Source: Clostridium_AI sp964409685 (GTDB taxonomy: Bacteria > Bacillota > Clostridia > Lachnospirales > Lachnospiraceae). Taken from it: 64,000 nucleotides of DNA. The DNA lies in contig CAYPEJ010000025.1 of the NCBI GenBank assembly GCA_964409685.1, forward strand, positions 1 to 64,000, written 5' to 3'. Below, one piece after another: positions 16,349 through 25,542 of this stretch (within the stretch, counting starts at the first letter, position 1; each line of letters starts with the position of its first letter). The notes under the pieces are model-generated. The model did no database searches and was not told the DNA's origin. It saw only the letters and a list, made by a program, of their open reading frames with translations. The position numbers and the translations under genes are program-made.

Positions 16349-17347
16349 TTACTCCTCCTTCAACTGCTTAAAATCAGCAATACATTGTTTTATTTGTTTA
16401 TCAAAATAGAAACGAGCAAAGATACGAACAAAACGAATTATTCGCAATCTACCTCTTGCCTCTAAATCTGCTTCCAATTTCTTTTCTTCAAAATCTGGAT
16501 ATAAAGAAAACTTCGGATTAAAGTATGCGTATAATATACTTGCTCCTGCAAGAATCTGTCCTGTTTGACAAGGGTCACCTGTACCAAACTTGATGTATCC
16601 CTTTAGTTTTCTAGGTCCGATATAACGAATTAATTCGAAGAAATTATCTTTTCCCTTTTTTAAAGTGTATTTCGTTTCTTCGGCACGAATAAAATTGAGC
16701 ATCTGGTCTTTTTTTCTTAAGAACTTACGAATATTCTCTTTTAAATTGAACCATTTCTGTGGGATAGAACTGATTGTTTGTTTTATACGGGTGAAAATTT
16801 CCTTTGCTTTTTTGATTGGATGAATCTTTTGCTTTTGATTACTGTTAATTTTCTTTGTTAACTGTTCCTTATCTATTTTCTTATCAGAAGCTTTTGATGT
16901 CTGCCTCACGTTGTTGTCTTCTTTTATAGATGTTTCTAACTGCTTTTTTTCAAATTTTTCTGTGTTTTCTATTCGCTCTGTCTTATTTTGCTTCTTAGTC
17001 TCTAAGTTCGCATCTGCCTTTGTTTCTTCTCTACTTACAGTTTGTTTTCTTAACTTTTTACTCTTTTTTGCTACTTTTCGCTCTTTCTTTTCTTTATTTT
17101 GCTTAAAGGGTATACCAAATATTCGTAATTTTAATTTTGTTTTTTTCTCTTCGTAAACAACTGTTAGATGAAGTATATGCAAAAGCCAATGCACCCTTAC
17201 TTTTGCATATACATCTCCTACTGATATTACATTCACTTGATATCGAACCGGTACAAAAAGAACTAGAAGAACCAGAGATAGCGCAAGACCTATCAAACCA
17301 CCTAGGATTGCTCCTATTATTTTCAAAATCAATAATACAATATGCAA
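16349..17347 (-). CDS. DUF2953 domain protein (YtfI-like)
   Basis: A 332-residue protein with an N-terminal membrane helix (about 5-30, GAILGGLIGLALSLVLLVLF) and a family start VPVRYQVN. A long Lys/Glu-rich, poorly conserved linker (about 85-190) precedes the C-terminal half, with GYIKFGTGDPCQTGQILAG as the most typical DUF2953 block. The frame opens with TTG, as an in-frame stop excludes any earlier start and AGGATG lies upstream; this start is plausible but not certain. It pairs with gerW as in Bacillus. Biochemical function is unknown; a role in sporulation is inferred from the pairing. Confidence 0.85.
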   Translation of the reverse strand: MHIVLLILKIIGAILGGLIGLALSLVLLVLFVPVRYQVNVISVGDVYAKVRVHWLLHILHLTVVYEEKKTKLKLRIFGIPFKQNKEKKERKVAKKSKKLRKQTVSREETKADANLETKKQNKTERIENTEKFEKKQLETSIKEDNNVRQTSKASDKKIDKEQLTKKINSNQKQKIHPIKKAKEIFTRIKQTISSIPQKWFNLKENIRKFLRKKDQMLNFIRAEETKYTLKKGKDNFFELIRYIGPRKLKGYIKFGTGDPCQTGQILAGASILYAYFNPKFSLYPDFEEKKLEADLEARGRLRIIRFVRIFARFYFDKQIKQCIADFKQLKEE

Positions 17348-17360
17348 CCCATCTCACATC

Positions 17361-17696
17361 CTATCTTCTTCTAAGGACTGTTTCCTCCCATTGAAAAAAT
17401 GTCCTTGCATCTAAACTGCCCGTTTTCTGATACATATCGTTTACTATATCTGCCACAAGAAGAACCGCATTTTCTTTGTTAGAGGCAAGCCCTACTACCG
17501 TTATCTCCTTTTGACTATAATATTTAAATAATAACTCATTTGTGTTGTAAATATCAAATAAATTTTTCGGATTGGAAGCAAGTGCAATACAATATACTGA
17601 GATATTGACTTTCCTACGTTCCATTCGCCTTTTAATTTTATTTAGATTCTTCTCGGTATAAGAATCAAGATATAAATTAGGATACCACTTCACCAT
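17361..17696 (-). CDS. conserved hypothetical protein upstream of ytfI
   Basis: A 111-residue soluble protein. It begins MVKWYPNLYLDSYTEKN, then a basic stretch KIKRRMERRK, then an alpha/beta-looking second half with ITVVGLASNKENAVLLVADI. I recognise no catalytic motif. It lies 13 nt ahead of the DUF2953 gene and 37 nt after the 479-residue protein, so it is almost certainly cotranscribed with gerW. The ribosome binding site is weak (GGGTG). It may be a lineage-specific accessory of the same sporulation or envelope unit; this is inference only. Confidence 0.7.
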   Translation of the reverse strand: MVKWYPNLYLDSYTEKNLNKIKRRMERRKVNISVYCIALASNPKNLFDIYNTNELLFKYYSQKEITVVGLASNKENAVLLVADIVNDMYQKTGSLDARTFFQWEETVLRRR

Positions 17697-17733
17697 ATAA
17701 ACTTGACACCCATTCTATTTCCAATTTTATCAG

Positions 17734-19173
17734 CTAGTTATCTTCTTCCATAACGCTGCATAAAATTTCATAACTTGCTAATTTCTCAGCATCATCTTTA
17801 CATTGTTCTAAACTAGACATAATGTATTCGGAGACTTCTTCTGTGTTGGCAAAGAATACTGGCATACGAGCAATCGTACTTGCAATAATTGCTCTGATTA
17901 CCCTCATAGAATTCTGTTTGAATAATGCTGTAAACTCTTCCACTAATTTTGCTGTCTCAGCTTCCACCATTTCATCTGTAACTTCTTCTAAGGCCGCTTC
18001 TTTAAACTCAACAAACAAACTGTCAGATAATAGCGTCTGTGCTTTTTCTAAATCAGCAAAACTTGTCACTAATCCGTCTTGTTCTAATTGTGCACCATAA
18101 GACTCTTTTACAAGTCCTAAGCAACCTTCTAATTGTTGAATTGTCATAGCGATACGTTCTGGGGTACCCTCTAATTCACACATCATTTCTTCTAAGTGTA
18201 CTGGAAGGTCTTCCTTATCACCTTGTTTCATCTGACCATCAATGACTGCAATGATTTCTCCACAAATCTTTAACTTATCCAAATCTAAGTCTTCTGATTC
18301 AAGATTTTTTACAATCGACGCATCTTCTAAATCTTTTTTCATTAGTACAAATACATACAAACTATTGATTAATTCTTGTAATGCAACAAACATTTCAGAT
18401 GTATAGCGAATATTTGCCGCTTTTTCTTTCAATTCATCTTGCAGTTCTTCAAATGCTGTTTGCTCTAATGTATCAAAATCAACAGATTTTAATTTGTCTA
18501 CAAACACACCCCAGTCAGCAAAAAATCGACCTTCTGCCTCTGGTTTATAAAGCATTGCACTCGTACGTAGCATGTATAAATAAGAATCAAGAGACTCCTT
18601 TTGACCACCCTTATATAAGGAAATGCTATTCTTTACTAATTCAAAGAATTTACTTCTTGCCATACGCACTGGAAGCTGACTAATTACATCTTTAATCTTT
18701 TCATTAATCACAAAATTATCTTTTACACCAAAGATATATTGCATTAACTGTTGTGTAAACACAGCTGCATCCTCTTCTAATGTTGCATGGTCAAATTTAT
18801 GTTCAATACGGTTTAACACATATTCATATACCATAAGTTGATCGGTATAGTTTGTGAGCACTTCCATCTTAGCGATTACATTTGAACGCTCTTGTTCAAT
18901 CTTAGCAATACATTCTTCCACATTACAGTCTGCTTCTTGTATGAACACATTCGCAACCATATCTGCGATAAAGTTTACCGTTTCTTGTACTTCTTTCTCT
19001 ACAAACATACCTTCTGCATATTGTTCATACATAACATAGTACTGCATGGCACTACGAATTACTGCTTGATTTTGATATTGTTCTGCCAGGGTAAAGACGT
19101 AAGCTGGCAGTTCTTTTTCTAAATTCTTTCCATTATTTATGTTCTTAATCAATTGTTTATTTATTGTACTCAA
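17734..19173 (-). CDS. large acidic all-helical protein of unknown function
   Basis: A 479-residue protein, rich in Glu, Leu and Ala, with no signal peptide and no membrane helix. Nearly the whole length is predicted helical. Repeated motifs of the type EELQDELKEKAAN and EEVTDEMVEAETAKLVEEF suggest a helical-repeat scaffold. The start is a TTG at 19173, with GGAGG 11 nt upstream; no ATG fits better. It is placed between the polyprenyl-phosphate glycosyltransferase and the ytfI-gerW pair with gaps near 40 nt. I recognise no family. Confidence 0.7.
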   Translation of the reverse strand: MSTINKQLIKNINNGKNLEKELPAYVFTLAEQYQNQAVIRSAMQYYVMYEQYAEGMFVEKEVQETVNFIADMVANVFIQEADCNVEECIAKIEQERSNVIAKMEVLTNYTDQLMVYEYVLNRIEHKFDHATLEEDAAVFTQQLMQYIFGVKDNFVINEKIKDVISQLPVRMARSKFFELVKNSISLYKGGQKESLDSYLYMLRTSAMLYKPEAEGRFFADWGVFVDKLKSVDFDTLEQTAFEELQDELKEKAANIRYTSEMFVALQELINSLYVFVLMKKDLEDASIVKNLESEDLDLDKLKICGEIIAVIDGQMKQGDKEDLPVHLEEMMCELEGTPERIAMTIQQLEGCLGLVKESYGAQLEQDGLVTSFADLEKAQTLLSDSLFVEFKEAALEEVTDEMVEAETAKLVEEFTALFKQNSMRVIRAIIASTIARMPVFFANTEEVSEYIMSSLEQCKDDAEKLASYEILCSVMEEDN

Positions 19174-19213
19174 GATTGTATAATCCTCCGACTAATTTTC
19201 CTTATCCAATGTC

Positions 19214-20167
19214 CTATCGAACATCTTTCTCTATTTCCTTATCGAAATTCAGTGTATCCCTCACGATGTAAAGTGGTCGATTCTTTGTTTCTTCATAAAT
19301 TCTACCAACATATTCCCCCGTGATAGAGTGAAGAATCAAGGAAACACCATTAAAGAATAATATAACCGCAAACAAGGAGGCCCATCCTGGTTGTGTTGTA
19401 TCAGTAAATAATTTTTGAATAATGACTACAATTAAGTAAATAAAACTACATACTGATAATGTTCCACCAACTAATCCCGCCAATCTTAATGGCTTATAAG
19501 AAAATGATAATATCGCATCTGTTGCAAGTTTTATCATTTTCTTTAATGGATATTTGGTTTCTCCTGCAAAACGACTTTCCCTCTTATATTCTACTGCCGT
19601 TTGCTTAAATCCAACCCATGTTACCAATCCACGTACATAACGATTTTTTTCCTGAATGCTATTCATTACGTCACATACTTTACGATCAATTAATCTAAAA
19701 TCTCCTGTGTCTACTGGAATCTGCATAGAAGTCATTTTATTTAGGATACGATAAAAACATTTTGCACTAAACTTTTTGAAAAATGTTTCCCCTTCTCTCT
19801 TTAAACGTTGTCCATACACAACATCGTATCCCTCTTTCCACTTCTTGATCATTTCCAATATAATATGTGGCGGATCCTGTAAATCCGCATCAATAATTAC
19901 TATTGCTTGCCCGCTGGAATATTCCATTCCAGCGGTTACAGCTATCTGATGTCCAAAATTACGTGAAAAATTAATTAATTTTATATGTGAATCTCGTTGA
20001 CAAATCGCCTCTGCTATCTCATAAGTGCGATCCCTACTACCATCATTAATAAAAATAATTTCATAACTTTCATTTGTCTGTTCCATCACTTCTGTTAATC
20101 TTCTGTAAGTCTCCTCTAGCACTTCTTGTTCATTAAAAGCTGGAACAACTACGGAATATTTCACCAT
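19214..20167 (-). CDS. polyprenyl-phosphate glycosyltransferase, GT2 (DPM1/GtrB-like)
   Basis: A 317-residue family 2 glycosyltransferase with start VVVPAFNEQEVL, a first metal-binding region INDGSRDRT and the DxD block IIDADLQDPP. A membrane-proximal helix is followed by two transmembrane segments near 230-255 and 265-290. This is the layout of enzymes that load a sugar from a nucleotide donor onto undecaprenyl phosphate. The ATG at 20167 is preferred (AAGGGG upstream) over a GTG nine nt earlier. It follows the large GT-C protein by 20 nt, so the two form a donor-synthase plus transferase pair. The sugar is not readable; Glc, GlcNAc and Man are all possible. Confidence 0.88.
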   Translation of the reverse strand: MVKYSVVVPAFNEQEVLEETYRRLTEVMEQTNESYEIIFINDGSRDRTYEIAEAICQRDSHIKLINFSRNFGHQIAVTAGMEYSSGQAIVIIDADLQDPPHIILEMIKKWKEGYDVVYGQRLKREGETFFKKFSAKCFYRILNKMTSMQIPVDTGDFRLIDRKVCDVMNSIQEKNRYVRGLVTWVGFKQTAVEYKRESRFAGETKYPLKKMIKLATDAILSFSYKPLRLAGLVGGTLSVCSFIYLIVVIIQKLFTDTTQPGWASLFAVILFFNGVSLILHSITGEYVGRIYEETKNRPLYIVRDTLNFDKEIEKDVR

Positions 20168-20187
20168 GATGCACACCCCTTATCCTT

Positions 20188-23100
20188 TTAGCTTACCAGT
20201 ACCCAACTCTTCATCCATCTTAAGAATTTGAATACGAATTCTTTCTCAATTGGTTGACCTGATAGTACAGGGTAGAATAATACAAACAATGCTACTGCAA
20301 GTACTACATATCCGTAAATAACTGGTTTTGGCCATTTCTTTTCTTTCACTAATAAATACATACAATATGCTACCATTAATACTACAAACGGAACACTTGT
20401 AAAGTAATGATAAATAAATGTGGTACGACCAATTAAAACCCATGGTAAGTATTGAGATAAATATCCAATTACCATAAACAAAGCCGTTTTATCTCTCTTA
20501 CGAATAGAACGTTGTAACAATGCAAAGAATGCCACAATTCCTGCCCACCAAACTGCTGGATTACCAAATGCACTGATACCTTCTGAAATGGTGTCAGTAG
20601 GATGACCGCTAAAGTACCAGATTGGTCTATAAATAATAGGCCATTGCCACCATCTTGAAGAGTAAGGATGATCTTGATTTACTCCTTGGTGATATGTGAG
20701 CATTAATTCTTGGTTCTTAAGCATTCTTGCAATTAGACCTTCTGTTCCTGCATAATCCTTAAATGGAATATAGGATAACGTATAAATAATCGCTGGAATC
20801 ACGATAAATACGATACAACAGAATCCAATTGTCTTGATTGTAAACCCTCTAAAATTCTTCACAATATATTCATGTGAAATACCATTTGTGGAACCTTCTA
20901 TATTTTTCTTTGCATATAGATATTCACGGAAACGCTTGCCTAGTGTAATGAAGAAGATAACTGCCAGCCCAATCGATGCATAAACTCCTGTCCATTTTGA
21001 AGCAATCGCAAGACCCATTGTAAATCCACACAAACCTAATGAAACAAATGTCTTCTTAAGTGATGTGTCATAAAAACTTGTCTCATAATACTGATACATA
21101 AAATAATACATCAATATGATAAAGAATGTTACAAACACGTCGATTGTCGCAATCCTCGTTTGTGAGAAATGCATAAAGTCAAATGCAAACAACGTTGTAG
21201 CAACGGTCGCAATCCATGTTTCCTTAAAGATTCTACGTGATAATGCATAGAGAATTGGAAGCATACCAATACCAAATAAAATACCCATGATTCTCCATCC
21301 AAATGGATTCATACCAAAGATACGAACACCGATGGACATAATAATCTTACCTAGTGGTGGATGTGTATTTTCATAAGTGGTTAAACCATGAATATATTCA
21401 TAAGCCGTACGCGCATGATAAATCTCATCAAAGTAAGTACTATCACGGAATGTACTTCTTCCTGGGAACATTTCTTGTTCATCAAATAAGTTGGCATATT
21501 GAGCAGAATTCACTGGTAGGATTACATTGCCCTCTACATCTTCAATTGCTAATTCAAACAATACCGCCTTATCACTTGTACAAGTTAACTTAATGTATCT
21601 CCCCGTACACGCAAGCTCTTTCTCTCCCCAGCAGAATACACTTACCATTTCTATTTCTGTTGCATCACTCCAAGCCCCATCTAGGGTATCAGAAACCTGC
21701 ACTTGGAACATTCTTCTTTCATAATTTCCAAGGAAATAGTTGATACTGCCAAGCTCTTTTGTTTCTCCTAAATCTAGAACAATTTCATTACTAGAATCCT
21801 CTGTACCTGTATTATAACTCCATTGTGTCTCAGGCGCGTAACGATTTCCAATATCATGCAATGCAAAACCTGAATATGCTACTACAATGATTAAAATCGC
21901 AATCGTGTCGAACTTTGTCCATTTTGGCACTTTTGCAGTTCGTTCTACAATCAATGTTTTCTTTTCCTCAATAACAGATTCTACTTTTTCCTCAAAGATA
22001 GATTCTTCTTTATGACGCATACGATATACCGTCATTACACCAAAGTAAATAAATCCTAATACTAATAATTTAGATACCATATCAGGAAATGGTTCATTTG
22101 GATTATATGCTGACGCATCATATTTATAAAATACAAAGACCATATTTCCAAACTGCACCATTGTAAAAATCGCATAGTACAAATAATTTTCAAATACTGG
22201 TTTAATTACAAATAACGCCAATAGTAATGGAATCGCAATAAACAAATAGCGTTCATGCATACGCATTCCAAATGTAAATACTGTAATTACAGAAAATGCT
22301 GCAAGATAGAAATATCCTATCTTGTTTCTCTTATTTACATAATGTAATACAATTCCTACTCCTACAAATAGGCAAACAAGAATGGTTCCCCATATCTTAC
22401 ATGTGAGCCCTAAATATGTAGATGTCTCTGGCTTCCAGTTAAGTCCAATCATTGTCCAGAAGTTATATGCATTTACGGAACAATATTGATAGGCATTATG
22501 TGTACTTGTTAAATTGTTCCATACCGTTTCAAATCCCATTGGTAAACAAGATACAATACCACCAATTACACTACCTATTAAGCAAATAGCAAAACGAATT
22601 ACATTGGTTGGATCAAATCCATCTAAAATTAAATCGTCTACAATTCCTACAAGTAAAACTGGCACAAAAATTAGTGCATACGGATTAAATAATACCGCCA
22701 CTGTAAATGCAATTACAGCAAATCCTGATTTTTTTTGATATAAGAACCAGCACATAAGCACGATACATAATGATACAATACCATCTACCTGTCCCCAGAT
22801 ACTTGTATCCATAACAGAACATGGATTAATCGCTAATACTGCTGCAAGAAGCATAGCACTACGTGTCTTAAAGTGCTTATTGGCAATCTTATACACAACT
22901 GCAATCAACGCTAAATCGCAAGCGATACTTGGTAACTTAAATACAAGCCCAGCTGCAGTGGTAGCAAGTGTATTGGTATCAAAACCAAATAACTTACTAA
23001 GAAATCCTACGAATGCCATCAAGTGTACCAAAAGTGGTGGAAAACTAATGCTTACACCACTTTCATATACACTCATGTACCCATTATTCATTATGGTATT

Positions 23101-23325
23101 TGCCATCCATCTAAAGTTACTTAAATCAGTTGCTTGTTCGCTTTGTTTGATTCCAAAAACAATACGTACGATTGCTCCTAGCAAAAGTATGATTAACAAA
23201 GCATGTTTGTCTGACAGTTTTTCTGTTTCTTTCGTACCTAATACATTCTTATCCACTTTTACATAATAGTACATGTAATACAGAAGACACAGAAACACTG
23301 CGGATAGAAATACGATTACTTCCAT
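20188..23325 (-). CDS. double GT-C glycosyltransferase, PMT/GT39-type fusion
   Basis: A 1045-residue polytopic protein made of two GT-C-like membrane modules. Module 1 (about 1-460) has many helices and a luminal-loop-like QSEQATDLSNFRWMANTI and SIWGQVDGIV. After a cytoplasmic linker comes an extracytoplasmic, discoidin/galactose-binding-like beta domain (about 490-610, with EIVLDLGETKELGSINYFLG and GRYIKLTC). Module 2 (about 610-1045) is protein O-mannosyltransferase-like, with DSTYFDEIYHARTAYEYI near residue 633 holding the acidic catalytic pair and then THPPLGK. It probably transfers sugar from polyprenyl phosphate to exported proteins or wall polymers, using the donor made by the neighbouring GT2. 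The order and fusion suggest two different transfer activities, which is inference. Confidence 0.82.
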   Translation of the reverse strand: MEVIVFLSAVFLCLLYYMYYYVKVDKNVLGTKETEKLSDKHALLIILLLGAIVRIVFGIKQSEQATDLSNFRWMANTIMNNGYMSVYESGVSISFPPLLVHLMAFVGFLSKLFGFDTNTLATTAAGLVFKLPSIACDLALIAVVYKIANKHFKTRSAMLLAAVLAINPCSVMDTSIWGQVDGIVSLCIVLMCWFLYQKKSGFAVIAFTVAVLFNPYALIFVPVLLVGIVDDLILDGFDPTNVIRFAICLIGSVIGGIVSCLPMGFETVWNNLTSTHNAYQYCSVNAYNFWTMIGLNWKPETSTYLGLTCKIWGTILVCLFVGVGIVLHYVNKRNKIGYFYLAAFSVITVFTFGMRMHERYLFIAIPLLLALFVIKPVFENYLYYAIFTMVQFGNMVFVFYKYDASAYNPNEPFPDMVSKLLVLGFIYFGVMTVYRMRHKEESIFEEKVESVIEEKKTLIVERTAKVPKWTKFDTIAILIIVVAYSGFALHDIGNRYAPETQWSYNTGTEDSSNEIVLDLGETKELGSINYFLGNYERRMFQVQVSDTLDGAWSDATEIEMVSVFCWGEKELACTGRYIKLTCTSDKAVLFELAIEDVEGNVILPVNSAQYANLFDEQEMFPGRSTFRDSTYFDEIYHARTAYEYIHGLTTYENTHPPLGKIIMSIGVRIFGMNPFGWRIMGILFGIGMLPILYALSRRIFKETWIATVATTLFAFDFMHFSQTRIATIDVFVTFFIILMYYFMYQYYETSFYDTSLKKTFVSLGLCGFTMGLAIASKWTGVYASIGLAVIFFITLGKRFREYLYAKKNIEGSTNGISHEYIVKNFRGFTIKTIGFCCIVFIVIPAIIYTLSYIPFKDYAGTEGLIARMLKNQELMLTYHQGVNQDHPYSSRWWQWPIIYRPIWYFSGHPTDTISEGISAFGNPAVWWAGIVAFFALLQRSIRKRDKTALFMVIGYLSQYLPWVLIGRTTFIYHYFTSVPFVVLMVAYCMYLLVKEKKWPKPVIYGYVVLAVALFVLFYPVLSGQPIEKEFVFKFLRWMKSWVLVS

Positions 23326-23363
23326 CGTTTTTGCCCCCCATTTTTGTTTGATTCTTTTTACAT

Positions 23364-24209
23364 TTATTTCTTATGTTCATGTGTAAATAAATGATCTTGG
23401 CAATATTCAAAATTACCATTACACTTTGAACAATAACGAAATTCTAGATTTTCTCCATCTAACTCTGTTCTTCCACAAACGGCACAACGATGACGTGGTC
23501 CATTTGTTGCTTGGTAAACTTCTCTGCGGAAATTCGCTTTCCTTCTTTGTTCCTTTGGTGAAATTCTCTTATAATTTCTTGTCGCAAAGAAGAAAATAAA
23601 GAAGTTTGCTAATGCCATCACTACAGCGATTGCTGTTACATAGTCTCCTGCGCCAATTGCACTAAAGATTACATATGCAAAAAGCGCTCCCTCAATATAA
23701 GCAAGATATTTTACTTTAACTGGTATAATGTAATAAATTAGGAATTGTACATTCGGATATAGTGCTGCAAAGGAGAAGAACATGGATTGGAAGATATATT
23801 CCAAACCCACTGTGTAGATTCCAGCTCCATATGCAAGATACGCAATCAATCCACCTAAAATATTAAACAAAACACCACTGATAAAAAACAAGTTAAATCG
23901 AAATGCTCCCCACGCATTTTCTAAAGAACGCCCAATCATCAAATATAAATATACTTGAATGATAAATGATAGGATACCAAAGGCTGACATTAAATTATAA
24001 GGATAAAAAATAAATGTTACCAGTCGCCATATCTGTCCATGAAGCACTTTACTAAAATCTAATGAAAAATAGAAATAATAAAAGTAATTTGCATTTGGAA
24101 TAAAATTAAAAAGCAATGTGCTGATTACCCAAATAAACATAAAATACTTCATCAAGTCATGAATGGCATACTTTCCAAACTTTCGTTCTAGCTTATTCAA
24201 AAACTTCAT
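23364..24209 (-). CDS. rhomboid-like membrane protein with C-terminal zinc ribbon
   Basis: A 281-residue protein with six membrane helices. Rhomboid-fold hallmarks are present: HGQIWRLVTFIF after helix 1 and the LENAWGAFRFNLFFISG stretch. The catalytic GxSG serine motif is absent; that region reads TVGLEYIFQSMFFS. It therefore looks like a catalytically dead rhomboid (derlin-like). The last 44 residues form a treble-clef or zinc-ribbon: CAVCGR, YCSKC, YCQDH and a His-rich end HEHKK. The start at 24209 has GAGGA upstream. It sits between corA and the GT-C gene in one direction. A chaperone or quality-control role at the membrane is inference. Confidence 0.75.
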   Translation of the reverse strand: MKFLNKLERKFGKYAIHDLMKYFMFIWVISTLLFNFIPNANYFYYFYFSLDFSKVLHGQIWRLVTFIFYPYNLMSAFGILSFIIQVYLYLMIGRSLENAWGAFRFNLFFISGVLFNILGGLIAYLAYGAGIYTVGLEYIFQSMFFSFAALYPNVQFLIYYIIPVKVKYLAYIEGALFAYVIFSAIGAGDYVTAIAVVMALANFFIFFFATRNYKRISPKEQRRKANFRREVYQATNGPRHRCAVCGRTELDGENLEFRYCSKCNGNFEYCQDHLFTHEHKK

Positions 24210-24265
24210 ATAAATCCTCATTTCTAATATGCATTCGCATAATGATTAGCTTATAACACAAATCT

Positions 24266-25201
24266 TTAAAACAAATCTTTCTTTGCAAATATACTTGCAA
24301 TCAAAACTGTTAATAATACCGTTCCTAATGTGATAATTAGAAATCCATGTTTATAGTCTCCAAGTGGAATATGTGTAAAATTCATTCCATACAAACTAAA
24401 TACCATTGTTGGAATACTCATAACAATTGTTATCGTAGTTAATGTTTTCATAACAATATTTAAGTTATTCGAAATAACCGATGCAAATGCCTCTGTGGTA
24501 CCACTTAAAATCCCACTATAAATATTTGCCATCTCAATCGCCTGTTTATTTTCGATAATAACATCTTCAAGCAATTCCTTATCTTCTGGATACTTCTTGA
24601 TACTTTCCGTTCTTAACAGTTTCTCTAATACCACTTCATTGGAACGAAGTGATGTCGTAAAGTAAACAAGACTTTTTTCTAATCCCAGAAGTTCAATTAA
24701 TTCTCTGTTCTTAGTAGAAATATGAAGCTTTCCTTCAATCTCTTCACTTTTGCGATCAATAATTTTTAGATACTGTAAATAAACCGACGCATTCTTATAA
24801 AGAATCTGTAAGATAAATCTAGTCTTCTTAAATGTATAAAATCCTCTTACTCGTCCTTCCATAAAACTTTTCAAAATCGGACTTTCTTCCAAACACACTG
24901 TGATAAGAACATTTTCTGCAAGAATAATACCTAATGGCATTGTTACATATCGTTCTTTTCCATTCTTTTCCTCTACAGAAGGAATATCCACTAATACAAG
25001 AGAGTAATCATCCTCAATCTCCAAACGCGAACGTTCCTCTTCATCAAGTGATGCCCTTAGATGATCTATATCAATCTGATATGCCTCTGATACTTCCAAA
25101 AGCTCTGTCGGAGTTGGATTCGTCAGTGCAATCCAGCTTCCATCTTCATAATTTTTAATTTGTCGCAAACCGTCGTCGTATGTTTTAAAAATTTCAATCA
25201 T
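24266..25201 (-). CDS. corA: CorA-like Mg2+ channel
   Basis: A 311-residue divalent-cation channel. The long cytoplasmic N-terminal domain (about 1-245) is followed by two membrane helices, and the signature YGMNFTHIP (GMN motif) stands at the end of helix 1, near residue 273, forming the selectivity filter. The second helix ends in a basic KKDLF tail. The protein works as a pentamer gated by intracellular Mg2+. AAGGAG lies upstream of the ATG and a consensus promoter at 25382-25410. It heads the long minus-strand run through gerW. Confidence 0.9.
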   Translation of the reverse strand: MIEIFKTYDDGLRQIKNYEDGSWIALTNPTPTELLEVSEAYQIDIDHLRASLDEEERSRLEIEDDYSLVLVDIPSVEEKNGKERYVTMPLGIILAENVLITVCLEESPILKSFMEGRVRGFYTFKKTRFILQILYKNASVYLQYLKIIDRKSEEIEGKLHISTKNRELIELLGLEKSLVYFTTSLRSNEVVLEKLLRTESIKKYPEDKELLEDVIIENKQAIEMANIYSGILSGTTEAFASVISNNLNIVMKTLTTITIVMSIPTMVFSLYGMNFTHIPLGDYKHGFLIITLGTVLLTVLIASIFAKKDLF

Positions 25202-25381
25202 AACTTACTCCTTCCACTGCATTTAGAGTAAGCCAGCCCCCTTATATCAAACTGAAAAACTCAAATGCAGATATGAATCTTCTTTTTTTTCTAACTCACA
25301 ATGTTTACTCGGTCCAGATTCCATAAACCCACATCCTTTCTCAGTTAAAATCATAAAATTTTCATTTATGCAATCATTATA

Positions 25382-25410
25382 ATTATATGTGTAATATATA
25401 TCTTTGTCAA
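25382..25410 (-). promoter_or_regulatory. sigma-A promoter of corA
   Basis: Perfect TTGACA, 17 nt, perfect TATAAT on the minus strand. The transcript leader is about 180 nt, a possible place for Mg2+ regulation, but I see no known riboswitch motif there. Confidence 0.75.
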
Positions 25411-25445
25411 ACACAAAAAACCATAATATTCTATTAGAAAATACA

Positions 25446-25473
25446 TTGATTTACGCCCATTTTGGGTTATAAT
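25446..25473 (+). promoter_or_regulatory. promoter of the CE2 esterase gene
   Basis: TTGATT, 16 nt, perfect TATAAT, about 70 nt ahead of the start codon. It is divergent from the corA promoter. Confidence 0.55.
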
Positions 25474-25542
25474 CAAATTGTATTGTTATACTACGAAATC
25501 ATACATATTTTGTATACTAATATTCGAGGAGGACTATTCATT

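Noticed and set aside
25202..25381. Mg2+ riboswitch (M-box or ykoK type) ahead of corA
   Set aside because: No recognisable conserved elements in the roughly 180-nt leader, only A/T-rich sequence.
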